Shown one piece after another: positions 25,124 through 34,462 of a stretch of 64,000 nt of DNA; positions within the stretch are counted from its first letter, which is position 1; every line of letters starts with the position of its first letter. Where the stretch lies: assembly GCA_902554355.1 (NCBI GenBank), contig CACDOC010000003.1, forward strand, positions 1 to 64,000. Reading direction: 5' to 3'. The notes beneath the pieces are model-generated. The model ran no database searches. It saw only the letters and a list, made by a program, of their open reading frames with translations, and was not told where the DNA came from. Source of the DNA: an uncultured SAR86 cluster bacterium. Lineage in GTDB: Bacteria > Pseudomonadota > Gammaproteobacteria > Magnimaribacterales > Magnimaribacteraceae. A program made the position numbers and the translations under genes.

Positions 25124-26638
25124 TTATTGCATTCTAATCTTTAAATCTTCAATTATTTGTTCTAAAGATACATCATTTCCACTGCATCCATAAATATATT
25201 TATCAGGCCTTATAACGAAGACATCACCAAGCTCTAAGAAGTCTGCTGCCCAGGGATTAGAAATTATCATTTCATTGTCCAAGGTAAGATAAGTGCAGTT
25301 AAGTTTATTTAAGAAATCTTTATACACTTCATTTATAGTTATTTCATTTTTTGAAATTAAGGTAAAACCTTCTCCAAACAAATCATCCCTTCTTTCCATT
25401 ATTTCACCATCTTTATACACAACTATCTGTGGAAATAGCTGACCTGCAGCCATAGATTCTTTTGCTTTTCCTTCAAAGAACAATCCTTCATCTAAATTAG
25501 GTAAAACAAATGATCCATATCCTTTTGCAATCAACTCTTGAGGAACATCATTATGATCCTCGGCTTGAGCATAAGCTTCCATTAATTCTCCAATCCCAGC
25601 AGAGTTTTCAACCACAAATTTGGCATGCGGTCTTCTTTCTTGTTGATAAGAGTCTAATAAAGCATCAGAAAAACCATTATTAAGCACATAAGAGATTTTC
25701 CAAGAAAGATTAAAAGCATCCCTGTAACCAGACATCATACCTTCTCCCATGAAGGGTGGGTTTTGATGTGCCGCATCTCCTATCAAAAAACAATTTCCTT
25801 GTCTAAAATCATGCGCTAATACTGAATGGAATTGATAAATGGCCTTTCTAATTATTTTATATTCCTCAGGATTGAGCCATCTTTCTACAAGCTCTTGTAT
25901 TTTTTTATCATCTTGGAAATCATTTTTATCTTCATCTTCATAAATAATAAATTCCCACCTTCTAAAGGGCAGATGTGCAGGAATAAAAGTACCAATTCTT
26001 TCAGGATCACAAACTTGAATGGCTTTGTCATCTAATCTATTTGGTGCAGTTAATTCAGCGTCAACAATTACCCAGTCACGATTATAATCAAGGTCTTCTT
26101 GAGTAATCTTTAGTAATTTTCTAAGAGTGCTGGACCCACCATCCGCACCAATTAAATATTTACATGAGTATTCAACTTCAGATGAGTCTTCTAGGTTTTT
26201 AATCGAAAATAGGACATCTTTTTCACGATTTTTAACATTCAATAGTTCATGTTGCAATAAAGTGGTAATAGAAGTCCCCTCTATCTTTTTTCTAATTTTT
26301 TTATCTGTATAGGGTTGATGAAAAAATCTCATCGGAGCCCACCCATTAGGCGTTGTGAATCCCTTTAAATTAATTGCTTCTCCAATAAAATTAAGATTCT
26401 CATCAACGAATCCCGCTCCACCTACTTCAGAACTATTTCTTATATAGATATCTTCTATATCAACTTCTTGTGTCATTCTTAGACCTTGATCGCTAATACT
26501 TACGGCTCTAGGTAATGAATATATTTCTTTATCTCTATCTATAGCCAGAACTCGTAAACCTCTTTTTTCTAATAGCAACGCAGCAAAGCTTCCTACAGGA
26601 CCCAATCCTACTATCGCTACATCATAGTCGTGATTCAT
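25124..26638 (-). CDS. FAD-dependent aromatic monooxygenase (MhpA/PobA-like)
   Basis: 504 aa. The FAD-binding GXGXXG-type motif is VGLGPVGSFAALLLEKRG, the ribose motif is LIGDAAHQNPPFMGEGMMSG, and the middle DG motif is IGADGGSSTLRK. This is the class A flavoprotein hydroxylase layout, closest in appearance to 3-(3-hydroxyphenyl)propionate hydroxylase (MhpA). It would hydroxylate a phenolic ring using NAD(P)H and O2. It overlaps the GST gene by 4 bp and neighbours an extradiol dioxygenase and an FAH hydrolase. Confidence 0.9.
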   Translation of the reverse strand: MNHDYDVAIVGLGPVGSFAALLLEKRGLRVLAIDRDKEIYSLPRAVSISDQGLRMTQEVDIEDIYIRNSSEVGGAGFVDENLNFIGEAINLKGFTTPNGWAPMRFFHQPYTDKKIRKKIEGTSITTLLQHELLNVKNREKDVLFSIKNLEDSSEVEYSCKYLIGADGGSSTLRKLLKITQEDLDYNRDWVIVDAELTAPNRLDDKAIQVCDPERIGTFIPAHLPFRRWEFIIYEDEDKNDFQDDKKIQELVERWLNPEEYKIIRKAIYQFHSVLAHDFRQGNCFLIGDAAHQNPPFMGEGMMSGYRDAFNLSWKISYVLNNGFSDALLDSYQQERRPHAKFVVENSAGIGELMEAYAQAEDHNDVPQELIAKGYGSFVLPNLDEGLFFEGKAKESMAAGQLFPQIVVYKDGEIMERRDDLFGEGFTLISKNEITINEVYKDFLNKLNCTYLTLDNEMIISNPWAADFLELGDVFVIRPDKYIYGCSGNDVSLEQIIEDLKIRMQ

Positions 26639-27558
26639 TTAGATTTTTCTAATTGGGTATATATTTCTTTTAGGCTAGATTGAGTAGAAAAAGTTTTATG
26701 TAAGTCATCTATACCTTTGGTAAGTATAGGATGTGAAGCGTTATCAATAGCTACTTTGAATGACTCTCTATTCAATAAGTTAAAATAATATTTTTTAATA
26801 AAGGGTTTATCTGCCAATAGAAGGTTACCCCAACCGCATTCATGAAAACGATGAAGAATAACAGCCCAACTAATATCTGCTAATGTGAATTCTTCACCAA
26901 CTATCCATAAAGATTTTTTACCTTCTAAGTGTTTCTCTAAATCATATAAGTGTTGATTCAAATTAAAAAAAGAAGATTTAAGTAATTTCGAAAAAGGAAA
27001 TAGAGAACTAAAAATTTTCATACCAAAAGTTTTAAAAGCAAAGAAACCAATGACTCTCTCTTTCATGGGATGAGTTCTTAAACCAATAAATATTTCTTTG
27101 AAGGGTACGTATCTCATCATTGCCACAAATAATGGAAAAGTTAGCGGTGCCACGCTGTTTCCGGCATATTTATCTTGATTTTTTAAAGGATTACCAATTA
27201 AAGATGATTTCTCGACCCAGTAATCCATGTTTTCCTTATCATTCTCAGAAGAAGGTAGGATATTTTTATTATCTGTGTGCTCTACTAGATAATAGATTTG
27301 TTCGTGCGATTCATAGATGGGCCTTCCCTTGTGTAATAAAACAGGAACAGTGGCCCCTGGATTTATCTTTAAAAACCTTTTAGAAGCTACTTCGTATTTG
27401 CCAGTTTCAATTAGATCTATATGTTCAGATCTATAATCTAAGCCTATTTCTTCAAGACAAAGTCGAACCTTTCTTGAGCATATAGAAAAATTATTGTGAT
27501 ACAGAACCCAATCGTCGGAAGTTTCTTCAACTACGTAGTTTTGAAGACCTGTAGTCAT
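26635..27558 (-). CDS. Glutathione S-transferase family protein
   Basis: 307 aa. The N-terminal thioredoxin-like domain has YHNNFSICSRKVRLCLEEIGL with a Cys/Ser active-site region, then GATVPVLLHKGRPIYESHEQI. The C-terminal helical domain has FTLADISWAVILHR. Longer than a typical GST (about 210 aa), with an insert around 130-200. In aromatic pathways such proteins isomerise maleyl- or ring-cleavage products with glutathione. 4-bp overlap with the monooxygenase. Confidence 0.85.
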   Translation of the reverse strand: MTTGLQNYVVEETSDDWVLYHNNFSICSRKVRLCLEEIGLDYRSEHIDLIETGKYEVASKRFLKINPGATVPVLLHKGRPIYESHEQIYYLVEHTDNKNILPSSENDKENMDYWVEKSSLIGNPLKNQDKYAGNSVAPLTFPLFVAMMRYVPFKEIFIGLRTHPMKERVIGFFAFKTFGMKIFSSLFPFSKLLKSSFFNLNQHLYDLEKHLEGKKSLWIVGEEFTLADISWAVILHRFHECGWGNLLLADKPFIKKYYFNLLNRESFKVAIDNASHPILTKGIDDLHKTFSTQSSLKEIYTQLEKSK

Positions 27559-27569
27559 CTTAAAGGAGT

Positions 27570-28340
27570 TTATATTATTAGATGATGACCACCATCCATC
27601 AGCATTGTCTCTCCAGTTACTACTTTATTAGTACCTATGAAACTATATATTCCTTCAGCTACTTGTTCAGGAGTGACTGTTAGTTTTAATGGAGTATTAT
27701 TAGTTAAATTTTCTAGGGCTGCATTATAAAGATCGTCACCCATACCATTTCTTAACCAATCACCTTGAATAAAACCTGGGCATATAGCATTTACCCTAAT
27801 TGGTCCTAAATTTCTGGCCATAGACATGGTCATGGTATTCAAGGCTCCTTTAGAGCATCCGTAAGCCAAACAGCTACCTATACCTTTTATCCCAGCTATT
27901 GAAGAGATATTTACAACACTTGGATTATCGCTATCTAGTAAGGATTCTCTGCAGGCTCTAACCATTTGAAAGGGTCCCACAACATTGATCTTATAAATAC
28001 GTAAAAAATCATCTGCATCAAGACCATCTAAATCACCATGGTTAAAAACAAATTTAGTAGTACCAGCATTATTTACAAGAGCATCTATTCTTCCCCATTT
28101 AGCTATTGTTTCTTTTGCTGTATTTATACATGCTTCGTTATCTCCAACATCAGCAGATATGGCTAATGCTTCAGCTCCTAACCCTTCACATTCTTTGACA
28201 ATATTATTGGCATCTTCAATTGAGCTTGTGCAAGTTATGGTCACATTCCAGCCCTTTGAAGCTAAAAGTTTTGCTGTAGCAGCTCCTACACCTCTACTAC
28301 CACCTGTTATTATTCCAACTGGTTTATCACTTTTGTTCAT
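27570..28340 (-). CDS. SDR-family oxidoreductase (dihydrodiol- or alcohol-dehydrogenase-like)
   Basis: 256 aa classical SDR. Motifs TGGSRGVGAA, NNAGTT, Ser in NISSIAGIK, YGCSKGALN and the C-terminal MLMDGGHH are intact. Within the aromatic cluster, a dihydrodiol or alcohol dehydrogenase role is plausible, but this is inference from position. 2 bp from the extradiol gene. Confidence 0.9.
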   Translation of the reverse strand: MNKSDKPVGIITGGSRGVGAATAKLLASKGWNVTITCTSSIEDANNIVKECEGLGAEALAISADVGDNEACINTAKETIAKWGRIDALVNNAGTTKFVFNHGDLDGLDADDFLRIYKINVVGPFQMVRACRESLLDSDNPSVVNISSIAGIKGIGSCLAYGCSKGALNTMTMSMARNLGPIRVNAICPGFIQGDWLRNGMGDDLYNAALENLTNNTPLKLTVTPEQVAEGIYSFIGTNKVVTGETMLMDGGHHLII

Positions 28341-28342
28341 CT

Positions 28343-29353
28343 TTAAGTACCCTCCTTATTTCCAAATGTTTCAGAAATAGCTGCCCCCCATTGTGATGGT
28401 CCGAACTCTGGATAGTCAGGATCTCCATCGTCCATAGGATTCAGTATTTGTGGTGGGATGCTATTATCTAAATAATCTCCATCGGTCTGATGTTCATGCA
28501 CTTGTTTAAAAGGACTTCTCCAATAATCAAAGATTTGACTACCTTGATAATGACGACCCACGCCCCATTCTAACTCATAGTCGTATTCTTTCGCTTTTCT
28601 TTTCAATAGCTCATGCCCCATAAAAACATCATCAATGTTTAACATTTCAAAAGATACATGATTTAAACCGGCAATACCTTCAGATACAAGGTGAGCATTT
28701 AACCAAAAAATTGAATGATGATCGGTTGGAGTAGAACCTTTGTCTAATCTAGCAAAGATTCCTACAGTTACTGGGTCTTCGCCTAGAGGTGCTGGTGGTT
28801 GTAATATATCTGTAGCTATTATGCCTAAATGTTCGTTATACCATTTCAATGATTTTTCTATATCAAGAGAGTTAATACCGTAATGTCCAAATCTAATTAT
28901 TCTAGGTGTATCTCCTTTGTTAAACCTTTTCAATTGATTTACTCTGTTGATTTGTCCACCTTCATTCGTTGGAAAGGGTTTAGGTAATTCGTCTATTTTT
29001 CTATCTTTTATACCAAAAACAACCTCAACTCCTATTCCATCCGGGTCTTTAGCTTTAGTTATAAAGCCCTCACCAGGCGTAGTTAATTCTTCAATATCAC
29101 TAAATGCACCTGACTTACTTAGTGTTTTTAAATCTTCCATAGAAGCTGCTTTAAAGGCAGTCGAAATAAATTTCTTTTCACCCTTTTTGCATATTTCTAT
29201 AAATTGTTGAGGACCATCTCCTCTCATAATTAAAGTATCATCAGATTTCGAAACTGTATGCATGCCAAAATGTATTAGAAATTGTTCCTGTATGTCTAAG
29301 TCAGGACATTGAAGGGTAGGGTAAGCTACATCTGTTACTTTTATTACAGGCAT
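28343..29353 (-). CDS. Type I extradiol dioxygenase-like protein
   Basis: 336 aa, two VOC domains. The second begins RFGHYGINSLDIEKSLKWYNEHLG, then LNHVSFEMLNIDDVF, and ends FKQVHEHQTDGDYLDN. These hold the two His and a candidate Glu ligand of the mononuclear iron site of catechol 2,3-dioxygenase-type enzymes. It would open a catechol-like ring next to a hydroxyl group. Substrate cannot be read. It lies in the middle of the catabolic run. Confidence 0.82.
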   Translation of the reverse strand: MPVIKVTDVAYPTLQCPDLDIQEQFLIHFGMHTVSKSDDTLIMRGDGPQQFIEICKKGEKKFISTAFKAASMEDLKTLSKSGAFSDIEELTTPGEGFITKAKDPDGIGVEVVFGIKDRKIDELPKPFPTNEGGQINRVNQLKRFNKGDTPRIIRFGHYGINSLDIEKSLKWYNEHLGIIATDILQPPAPLGEDPVTVGIFARLDKGSTPTDHHSIFWLNAHLVSEGIAGLNHVSFEMLNIDDVFMGHELLKRKAKEYDYELEWGVGRHYQGSQIFDYWRSPFKQVHEHQTDGDYLDNSIPPQILNPMDDGDPDYPEFGPSQWGAAISETFGNKEGT

Positions 29354-29431
29354 TTGTTTTGCTCCATCATCAATAACACTCTCTGTAAATAACCAGAAAG
29401 ACCTTTAAGATAGGGTGTTAAATTATTCATA

Positions 29432-30337
29432 TTAATTTTTTTTATCAAATAATGGCTTGAACATTTCAGGAATAAAATCCGCTCTTGAATGATCTTCAAT
29501 TCTTACACATTTATTATTCATCTTTCCTAGGCCTTCAATAGAAGTGTTTAAAATATCACCGTCTTTTAAAAATTTACCTTCCATCACTCCAACACCACCA
29601 GGCGTTCCTGTAAAAATAACATCACCTACATTTAAAGTTAGTATCTCGGATAAATAAGCAATAATATCCGGAACGTCAAAGATCAAATCATTCGTATTGT
29701 CACTTTGTCTCAGCTCATCATTAACTCTACATTCTATTAATAAACCCTTTTCAGCATCAACCAAGTCAGGAGAAACTAGAAAAGGACCCATTGGACCAAA
29801 AGTATCAAAGGATTTACCCAGATTAAACTGAGCTGGACTTGCTGTAAATTGGGTTGGTCTATCAGATATATCCTGTCCAATACAAACTCCTGCTATATGA
29901 CTCCAAGCTTCTGATTTTGAGATATTCTTACCTTCTTTACCTACAACAACAACCAATTCTGCTTCATAGTCCACATAATTACTTCTCAACTCAATATCAG
30001 CAGTTGCCCCAACGAGACAAGTTGTGTGCTTGGTAAAAATCATAGGCGCCTCAGGAATTTGCATTCCAGATTCTTCGGCATGATTCCTATAATTTAACCC
30101 AACTGCATAGCAGTTTTTTGGCTCTGAAACCGGAGAATCAAAATTAACTTCATCAAGACTACCAGAAGCTTCGAAATTATTTAGATTTTCATTCAGATCA
30201 TTTAGTTTATCAATTTGAAATAAGGCCTCCGAAGAAGAGGAACTAAAATCTCCTTCAGAAATTGACTCTAAATCATAATAATGATCTTCTGATAACAATA
30301 CTGCTCTTTTATTTATTGATCCTAGTTTAAATGACAT
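29432..30337 (-). CDS. Fumarylacetoacetate hydrolase family protein
   Basis: 301 aa. The metal-binding strand NYVDYEAELVVVVGKEGKNIS supplies E-x-E/D ligands, and VGDVIFTGTPGGVGVMEG is the signature of the FAH superfamily (hydrolases and decarboxylases of C-C bonds in ring-cleavage products). First gene of the minus-strand aromatic-type cluster, with an 80-bp gap to the extradiol gene. Confidence 0.92.
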   Translation of the reverse strand: MSFKLGSINKRAVLLSEDHYYDLESISEGDFSSSSSEALFQIDKLNDLNENLNNFEASGSLDEVNFDSPVSEPKNCYAVGLNYRNHAEESGMQIPEAPMIFTKHTTCLVGATADIELRSNYVDYEAELVVVVGKEGKNISKSEAWSHIAGVCIGQDISDRPTQFTASPAQFNLGKSFDTFGPMGPFLVSPDLVDAEKGLLIECRVNDELRQSDNTNDLIFDVPDIIAYLSEILTLNVGDVIFTGTPGGVGVMEGKFLKDGDILNTSIEGLGKMNNKCVRIEDHSRADFIPEMFKPLFDKKN

Positions 30338-30440
30338 CTTTTCTCCTAATTAATTTTATAATCCTGACATTAAGTGATCACAATACTTATTCTATTTTTA
30401 TTAAAAAACTTTAATATGTTACCTCAATTTAATAAGCTCT

Positions 30441-31325
30441 ATGGAAAGAAAAACATTTATAAATACGAATGGAGAAGATTTCTCGTATTTAGCGCATGAA
30501 TCATCTGTAAGTAAATATAATTTTGTTTTTTTTCATGCCACAGGATTTAATGCAGAGACCTATCAGATATTATTTGAAAAGCTTTTAAGCTATTTTGGTG
30601 ATCAAATTAGTATATATGCTCTAGATCAACGTGGACATGGCCTCTCAAAAGCAAAATCTGATCATACTCAATTAAAATCTTGGGATGTATTCGTAGATGA
30701 TGGAATAGAATTTATAGACTCTATAAATGGACCTGTCATATGCTCAGGACATTCCATGGGTTCGATAGTTGCCGCTAAAATTTCTTCTTTATACCCAAAA
30801 AAAGCCTCACATTTATTTATGGTAGAACCTGTTTTATATAGTCGTTGGGAATCGTTGAAATTTTCATTAATGTCAAATTTGAAGATAAATAGAAAATTGG
30901 ATGTAGCTTCTGGTGCTGCTAAAAGAAGAAGAGAATTTGAAAGTTTAGAATATGCACTTTCTTCCTATAAAGGCAGAGGTGCATTTGCAACTTGGGGCGA
31001 TGAATGGATTTCAAGTTATTTAGCTGGAGGAACCGAAGAAGCTAAAGATGGAAATATTCAATTAACCTGTGCTCCAGAATGGGAAAGCGCTACTTTTAGA
31101 GCTTCTTCGATGGATACCTGGAAATATCTAAAGAAAATCAGAATACCCTGTCAGGTAGTTTATGCAGAAGCCAGTCACACTTATTCGCCAACAGCAAGAA
31201 TAGAAATAAGTAGATTGGGAAAAAACTGGAATTCTAAATGCTACGACGATGCCACACATTTCTTACCTATGGAAAAGGCAGATTCTGTAACAGAAGATAT
31301 AATTCGGTTTATTGAAGACTACTAA
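30441..31325 (+). CDS. Alpha/beta hydrolase
   Basis: 294 aa. The nucleophile elbow is CSGHSMGS (Ser near residue 104), the oxyanion segment is FFHATGFNAETY, and the last His is in DDATHFLPM. Cytosolic esterase or C-C hydrolase. It is divergent from the FAH gene with a 103-bp gap, and overlaps the convergent dehalogenase by 17 bp. Substrate unknown; a ring-cleavage product is a fair guess. Confidence 0.88.
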   Translation: MERKTFINTNGEDFSYLAHESSVSKYNFVFFHATGFNAETYQILFEKLLSYFGDQISIYALDQRGHGLSKAKSDHTQLKSWDVFVDDGIEFIDSINGPVICSGHSMGSIVAAKISSLYPKKASHLFMVEPVLYSRWESLKFSLMSNLKINRKLDVASGAAKRRREFESLEYALSSYKGRGAFATWGDEWISSYLAGGTEEAKDGNIQLTCAPEWESATFRASSMDTWKYLKKIRIPCQVVYAEASHTYSPTARIEISRLGKNWNSKCYDDATHFLPMEKADSVTEDIIRFIEDY

Positions 31326-32175
31326 TAAATTCATTTAGGGCGGATCCAATTTCATCTGCAGAATCTTCTTGGATGAAATGGTTGCCTTTAACAGTAATTT
31401 CCTTTTGGTTTTTCCAACTTCTCACAAACTCTCTTTGATCACCAGTCAAAATAGTGCCAGGGTCTGCATTGATAAAGAGTTTAGGAATTTCAGAATTTTT
31501 ATGAAAATCAGCGTTTTTCGCCACTTCTTCTACAACTTCTTTTGGCTCTCCATCTAGAGGAATTTGTCTTGGCCAAGTAAGAGTAGGGCGTCTGTCTTCA
31601 CCAGGATTTATAAAAGGTTTTATGTACTCTTCTTTTTCCTCATCTGAGTAGCCTGAAATTGAGTCACCTAATAATATTCTTTCTACAAAGAAGTTTTTTT
31701 CAAGAACAAGCTCTTCACCTGCTTCAGATCTAAAAAGTCCAAATATCTTCGTTGCTGCATCTGGCCATTGATCCCAAGTGAGAGGCATTACTATGGCTTC
31801 CATATAGGTGATGGATTTGACTCTATTAGGATTTTCTCTTGCAAATTGAAATCCCATGGCAGAACCCCAGTCATGAATAACTAAGTGTATTGAATCTCCT
31901 AGATTTAATTTATCCATCAAAGTGGTTAAATACTCATATTGACCATGATATTTGTAACCTGGATTATTTTCCCCATCTAATTTATCAGAATCTCCCATTC
32001 CTATAAGGTCGGGTATAACTACTCTATTTGTATCTTCTACATGGGGAGCAATGTTTCTCCATAAGTATGAGGAAGTAGGATTCCCATGAAGAAAGAGTAC
32101 GGTATCACCAGTGCCTTCATCAATGTATGCCATTTGTTTCCCACTTACATCTGTAAACTTTTTGTCATATTTCAT
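31309..32175 (-). CDS. Haloalkane dehalogenase (HLD-II type)
   Basis: 288 aa. Every catalytic hallmark is present: the halide-stabilising pair Asn32 in LHGNPTSSYLWRN and Trp103 in HDWGSAMGF, nucleophile Asp102, catalytic acid Glu126 in YMEAIVMP, and base His266 in GNHFIQED. The layout follows DhaA/LinB-type subfamily II enzymes, which hydrolyse carbon-halogen bonds to alcohol plus halide. No signal peptide. It lies downstream of an amidase (17 bp). Confidence 0.92.
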   Translation of the reverse strand: MKYDKKFTDVSGKQMAYIDEGTGDTVLFLHGNPTSSYLWRNIAPHVEDTNRVVIPDLIGMGDSDKLDGENNPGYKYHGQYEYLTTLMDKLNLGDSIHLVIHDWGSAMGFQFARENPNRVKSITYMEAIVMPLTWDQWPDAATKIFGLFRSEAGEELVLEKNFFVERILLGDSISGYSDEEKEEYIKPFINPGEDRRPTLTWPRQIPLDGEPKEVVEEVAKNADFHKNSEIPKLFINADPGTILTGDQREFVRSWKNQKEITVKGNHFIQEDSADEIGSALNEFISSLQ

Positions 32176-32192
32176 TTGTTTATTAATTTTGA

Positions 32193-33677
32193 TTAAACGT
32201 AATTAGGAGGCGCTGTATATCCTCCTATCTCTTCAGCTATCAGTCTTGCAAATTCGATTGTTTTATAATCTTGAAATGCACCACTCACAGCTTGAACACC
32301 TATTGGTAAACCGTCGCTTGATGGACCTGTTGGGAAAACAGTACTGGGTAAATACGAGTTAACGATTATGCCCGACCAGAAGATTTGTTGAAAATAGGGT
32401 TGTTCTTGATTGTTTACCATCAAAGTTCTTTCACTAAATTTTCTTTGATCATGTTCAAAAGCAGTTACTGCCATTTGAGGGCAAAGTAAAATATCCCACT
32501 CTTCAAAGAATTCTTTCCAAGCTATCTTTAATTTTTCTCTTTGATAGTTAGCTTTAAGCCAGTTAGCGTGAGATAAAACGGCTCCCCTAGCTGATGCCGC
32601 TTCGAATAGTGCAGTTTTATCTCCTAGAACTGCCGCATCGGAAGTCATTTTGGATTCATCTAATTCTTCTACCATTTTTTGTATTTTAGCTCGCTCTTCA
32701 TCTCCCATACCTGCAGCCATTACTGACTGTAGAAGTAATTGATAGTTTGCGTGTGCAAAAGTAGGGTCAAAATTTGGTCTAGCATCAAAAGAAACTTTTG
32801 CACCTAGTTTGGCTAACGTTTCTCCTACTTGAGTTGTTCTTTCTTCTATTTCATTAGAGACAGGAGCTACTTCATCTGTTGCCCAAACAGCAACTTTTAA
32901 TTCTTTTAAGCTTTTAAAATTTGGTTTAGGTAGTTGCAGCTTCCAGCCCGTTGCTTCTCTTTCTGCAGGCCCTGCCATTATATCTAGGGCGCATTTCAAG
33001 TCTTCCGCGCTTCTTGCCAAGGGACCACATACTGATAGATCTGAATCAGGAACATTGGAAATTAATTCATGTCCTGTTTGAGGAATTATTCCATGTGTGG
33101 GTTTGTGTCCATAAACTCCACAAAAATGTGCAGGATTTCTAATCGAACCTCCGATATCAGAACCAGCTTCTAATCCTGTAAAACCCGCAGCTAAAGCAGC
33201 TGCACTTCCTCCTGATGAACCACCCGGGATTCTTTCCAAATTCCAAGGATTATTTGTAGTTCCATAAATTGAATTAAAACTTTGGAAATCAGCTAGATCT
33301 AAGGGAACATTAGTTTTTCCCATGAAATGAGCTCCCGCTTCTCTAAATCTTCTTACCGCTAAACCATCTGATTTTGCTGTATTCTCTTTAAAAGCTTCAT
33401 TTCCCCAAGTAGTTTTTTGTCCTTCTATAGCATAGGACTCTTTTATGGTCATCGGGATTCCATGTAACGGTCCTAAATCCTCACCTTTAGATAACGCATT
33501 ATCTGCTTTTTCAGCATCCTGAATTGCTTTTTCAAACATTTTTACAACCACAGAGTTGATGTCTCCATCAAACTTTTCAATTCGATCAATATACATTTGG
33601 GTAAGTTCTTTTGAGCTTACTTCTTTTGATTTAATTTTTTTTGCTAATTCAGTAGCTGATAATTGATAAATTTCCAT
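32193..33677 (-). CDS. Amidase-signature-family amidase
   Basis: 494 aa. The amidase signature PGGSSGGSAAALAAG is followed by GSDIGGSIRNPAHFCGVYGHKPT, holding the Ser-cisSer-Lys triad (Lys is earlier, in HGIPMTIKESY). Length suits a stand-alone amidase rather than GatA, since no GatB/GatC neighbour is present. Cytosolic hydrolysis of an amide; substrate unknown. Upstream of the dehalogenase. Confidence 0.92.
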   Translation of the reverse strand: MEIYQLSATELAKKIKSKEVSSKELTQMYIDRIEKFDGDINSVVVKMFEKAIQDAEKADNALSKGEDLGPLHGIPMTIKESYAIEGQKTTWGNEAFKENTAKSDGLAVRRFREAGAHFMGKTNVPLDLADFQSFNSIYGTTNNPWNLERIPGGSSGGSAAALAAGFTGLEAGSDIGGSIRNPAHFCGVYGHKPTHGIIPQTGHELISNVPDSDLSVCGPLARSAEDLKCALDIMAGPAEREATGWKLQLPKPNFKSLKELKVAVWATDEVAPVSNEIEERTTQVGETLAKLGAKVSFDARPNFDPTFAHANYQLLLQSVMAAGMGDEERAKIQKMVEELDESKMTSDAAVLGDKTALFEAASARGAVLSHANWLKANYQREKLKIAWKEFFEEWDILLCPQMAVTAFEHDQRKFSERTLMVNNQEQPYFQQIFWSGIIVNSYLPSTVFPTGPSSDGLPIGVQAVSGAFQDYKTIEFARLIAEEIGGYTAPPNYV

Positions 33678-33679
33678 GT

Positions 33680-34462
33680 TTAATCATCTCCCGGTTTCCA
33701 ATCTTCATATCTTTCCTGGAGCCTTTGCATTCCGGAGATCCATCTATCTCTATCATTGCCTTTCCGAGAAACGTATTCCAAAACTTCGGCATGAGGTGTT
33801 ACTAAGAAACGTTCTTTTTCAATAGCATCTAAAACATCTGCTGCTGCAACTTCAGGTTCAATCATTCCATCTACACCAGCAACTCCTGCTCCTTGTGCGG
33901 TCATTGCTGTTCTCACAGCTTGAGGACAAAGACATGAAACACCTATACCTTTATTGCCATAGGTAATTTTAAGCCATTCAGCAAAACTTACCGCTGCTGC
34001 TTTAGTTACAGAATAACCGGCTGAACCAATTTGTGTCAGAAGACCTGCTGCAGACGAAGTACTCATTAAATAACCTTCACCACGTTCTAACATTTGTGGC
34101 AAGACATGCTTAGCTGCAAATATATGAGATTGAACATTTACTTCCCATATATTTTGCCAATCTGAAGTTTCTACTTCAAAAAATCCAGGCACACCCCCAA
34201 TCCCAGCATTTGAGCAGAAAATATCAATACCACTTGATAAAGAATCTGCTTCTTTGATTACATTGATTATGTCGTCTTCAAGACCTACATTAGCTTGAAC
34301 CGCTAATCCTCCAATAGAATCTGCAGTATCTTTTGCTCCTTCTAGGTTCATGTCCACGCAAACCACTGATTCCGCTTCAGCGTCATTGAAGGCTTCGCAT
34401 AGTGCTTTTCCTATTCCACTAGCGGCACCAGTTACAACTACTCTTTTCCCTTTTACTTGCAT
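33680..34462 (-). CDS. SDR-family oxidoreductase
   Basis: 260 aa. Motifs TGAASGIGKA, SNAGIGG, Ser in MSTSSAAGLL, YSVTKAAAV. It overlaps the acyl-CoA synthetase start by 1 bp on the same strand, so an acyl or alcohol metabolite is likely. Reads as a classical NAD(P) dehydrogenase of this family. Confidence 0.9.
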   Translation of the reverse strand: MQVKGKRVVVTGAASGIGKALCEAFNDAEAESVVCVDMNLEGAKDTADSIGGLAVQANVGLEDDIINVIKEADSLSSGIDIFCSNAGIGGVPGFFEVETSDWQNIWEVNVQSHIFAAKHVLPQMLERGEGYLMSTSSAAGLLTQIGSAGYSVTKAAAVSFAEWLKITYGNKGIGVSCLCPQAVRTAMTAQGAGVAGVDGMIEPEVAAADVLDAIEKERFLVTPHAEVLEYVSRKGNDRDRWISGMQRLQERYEDWKPGDD

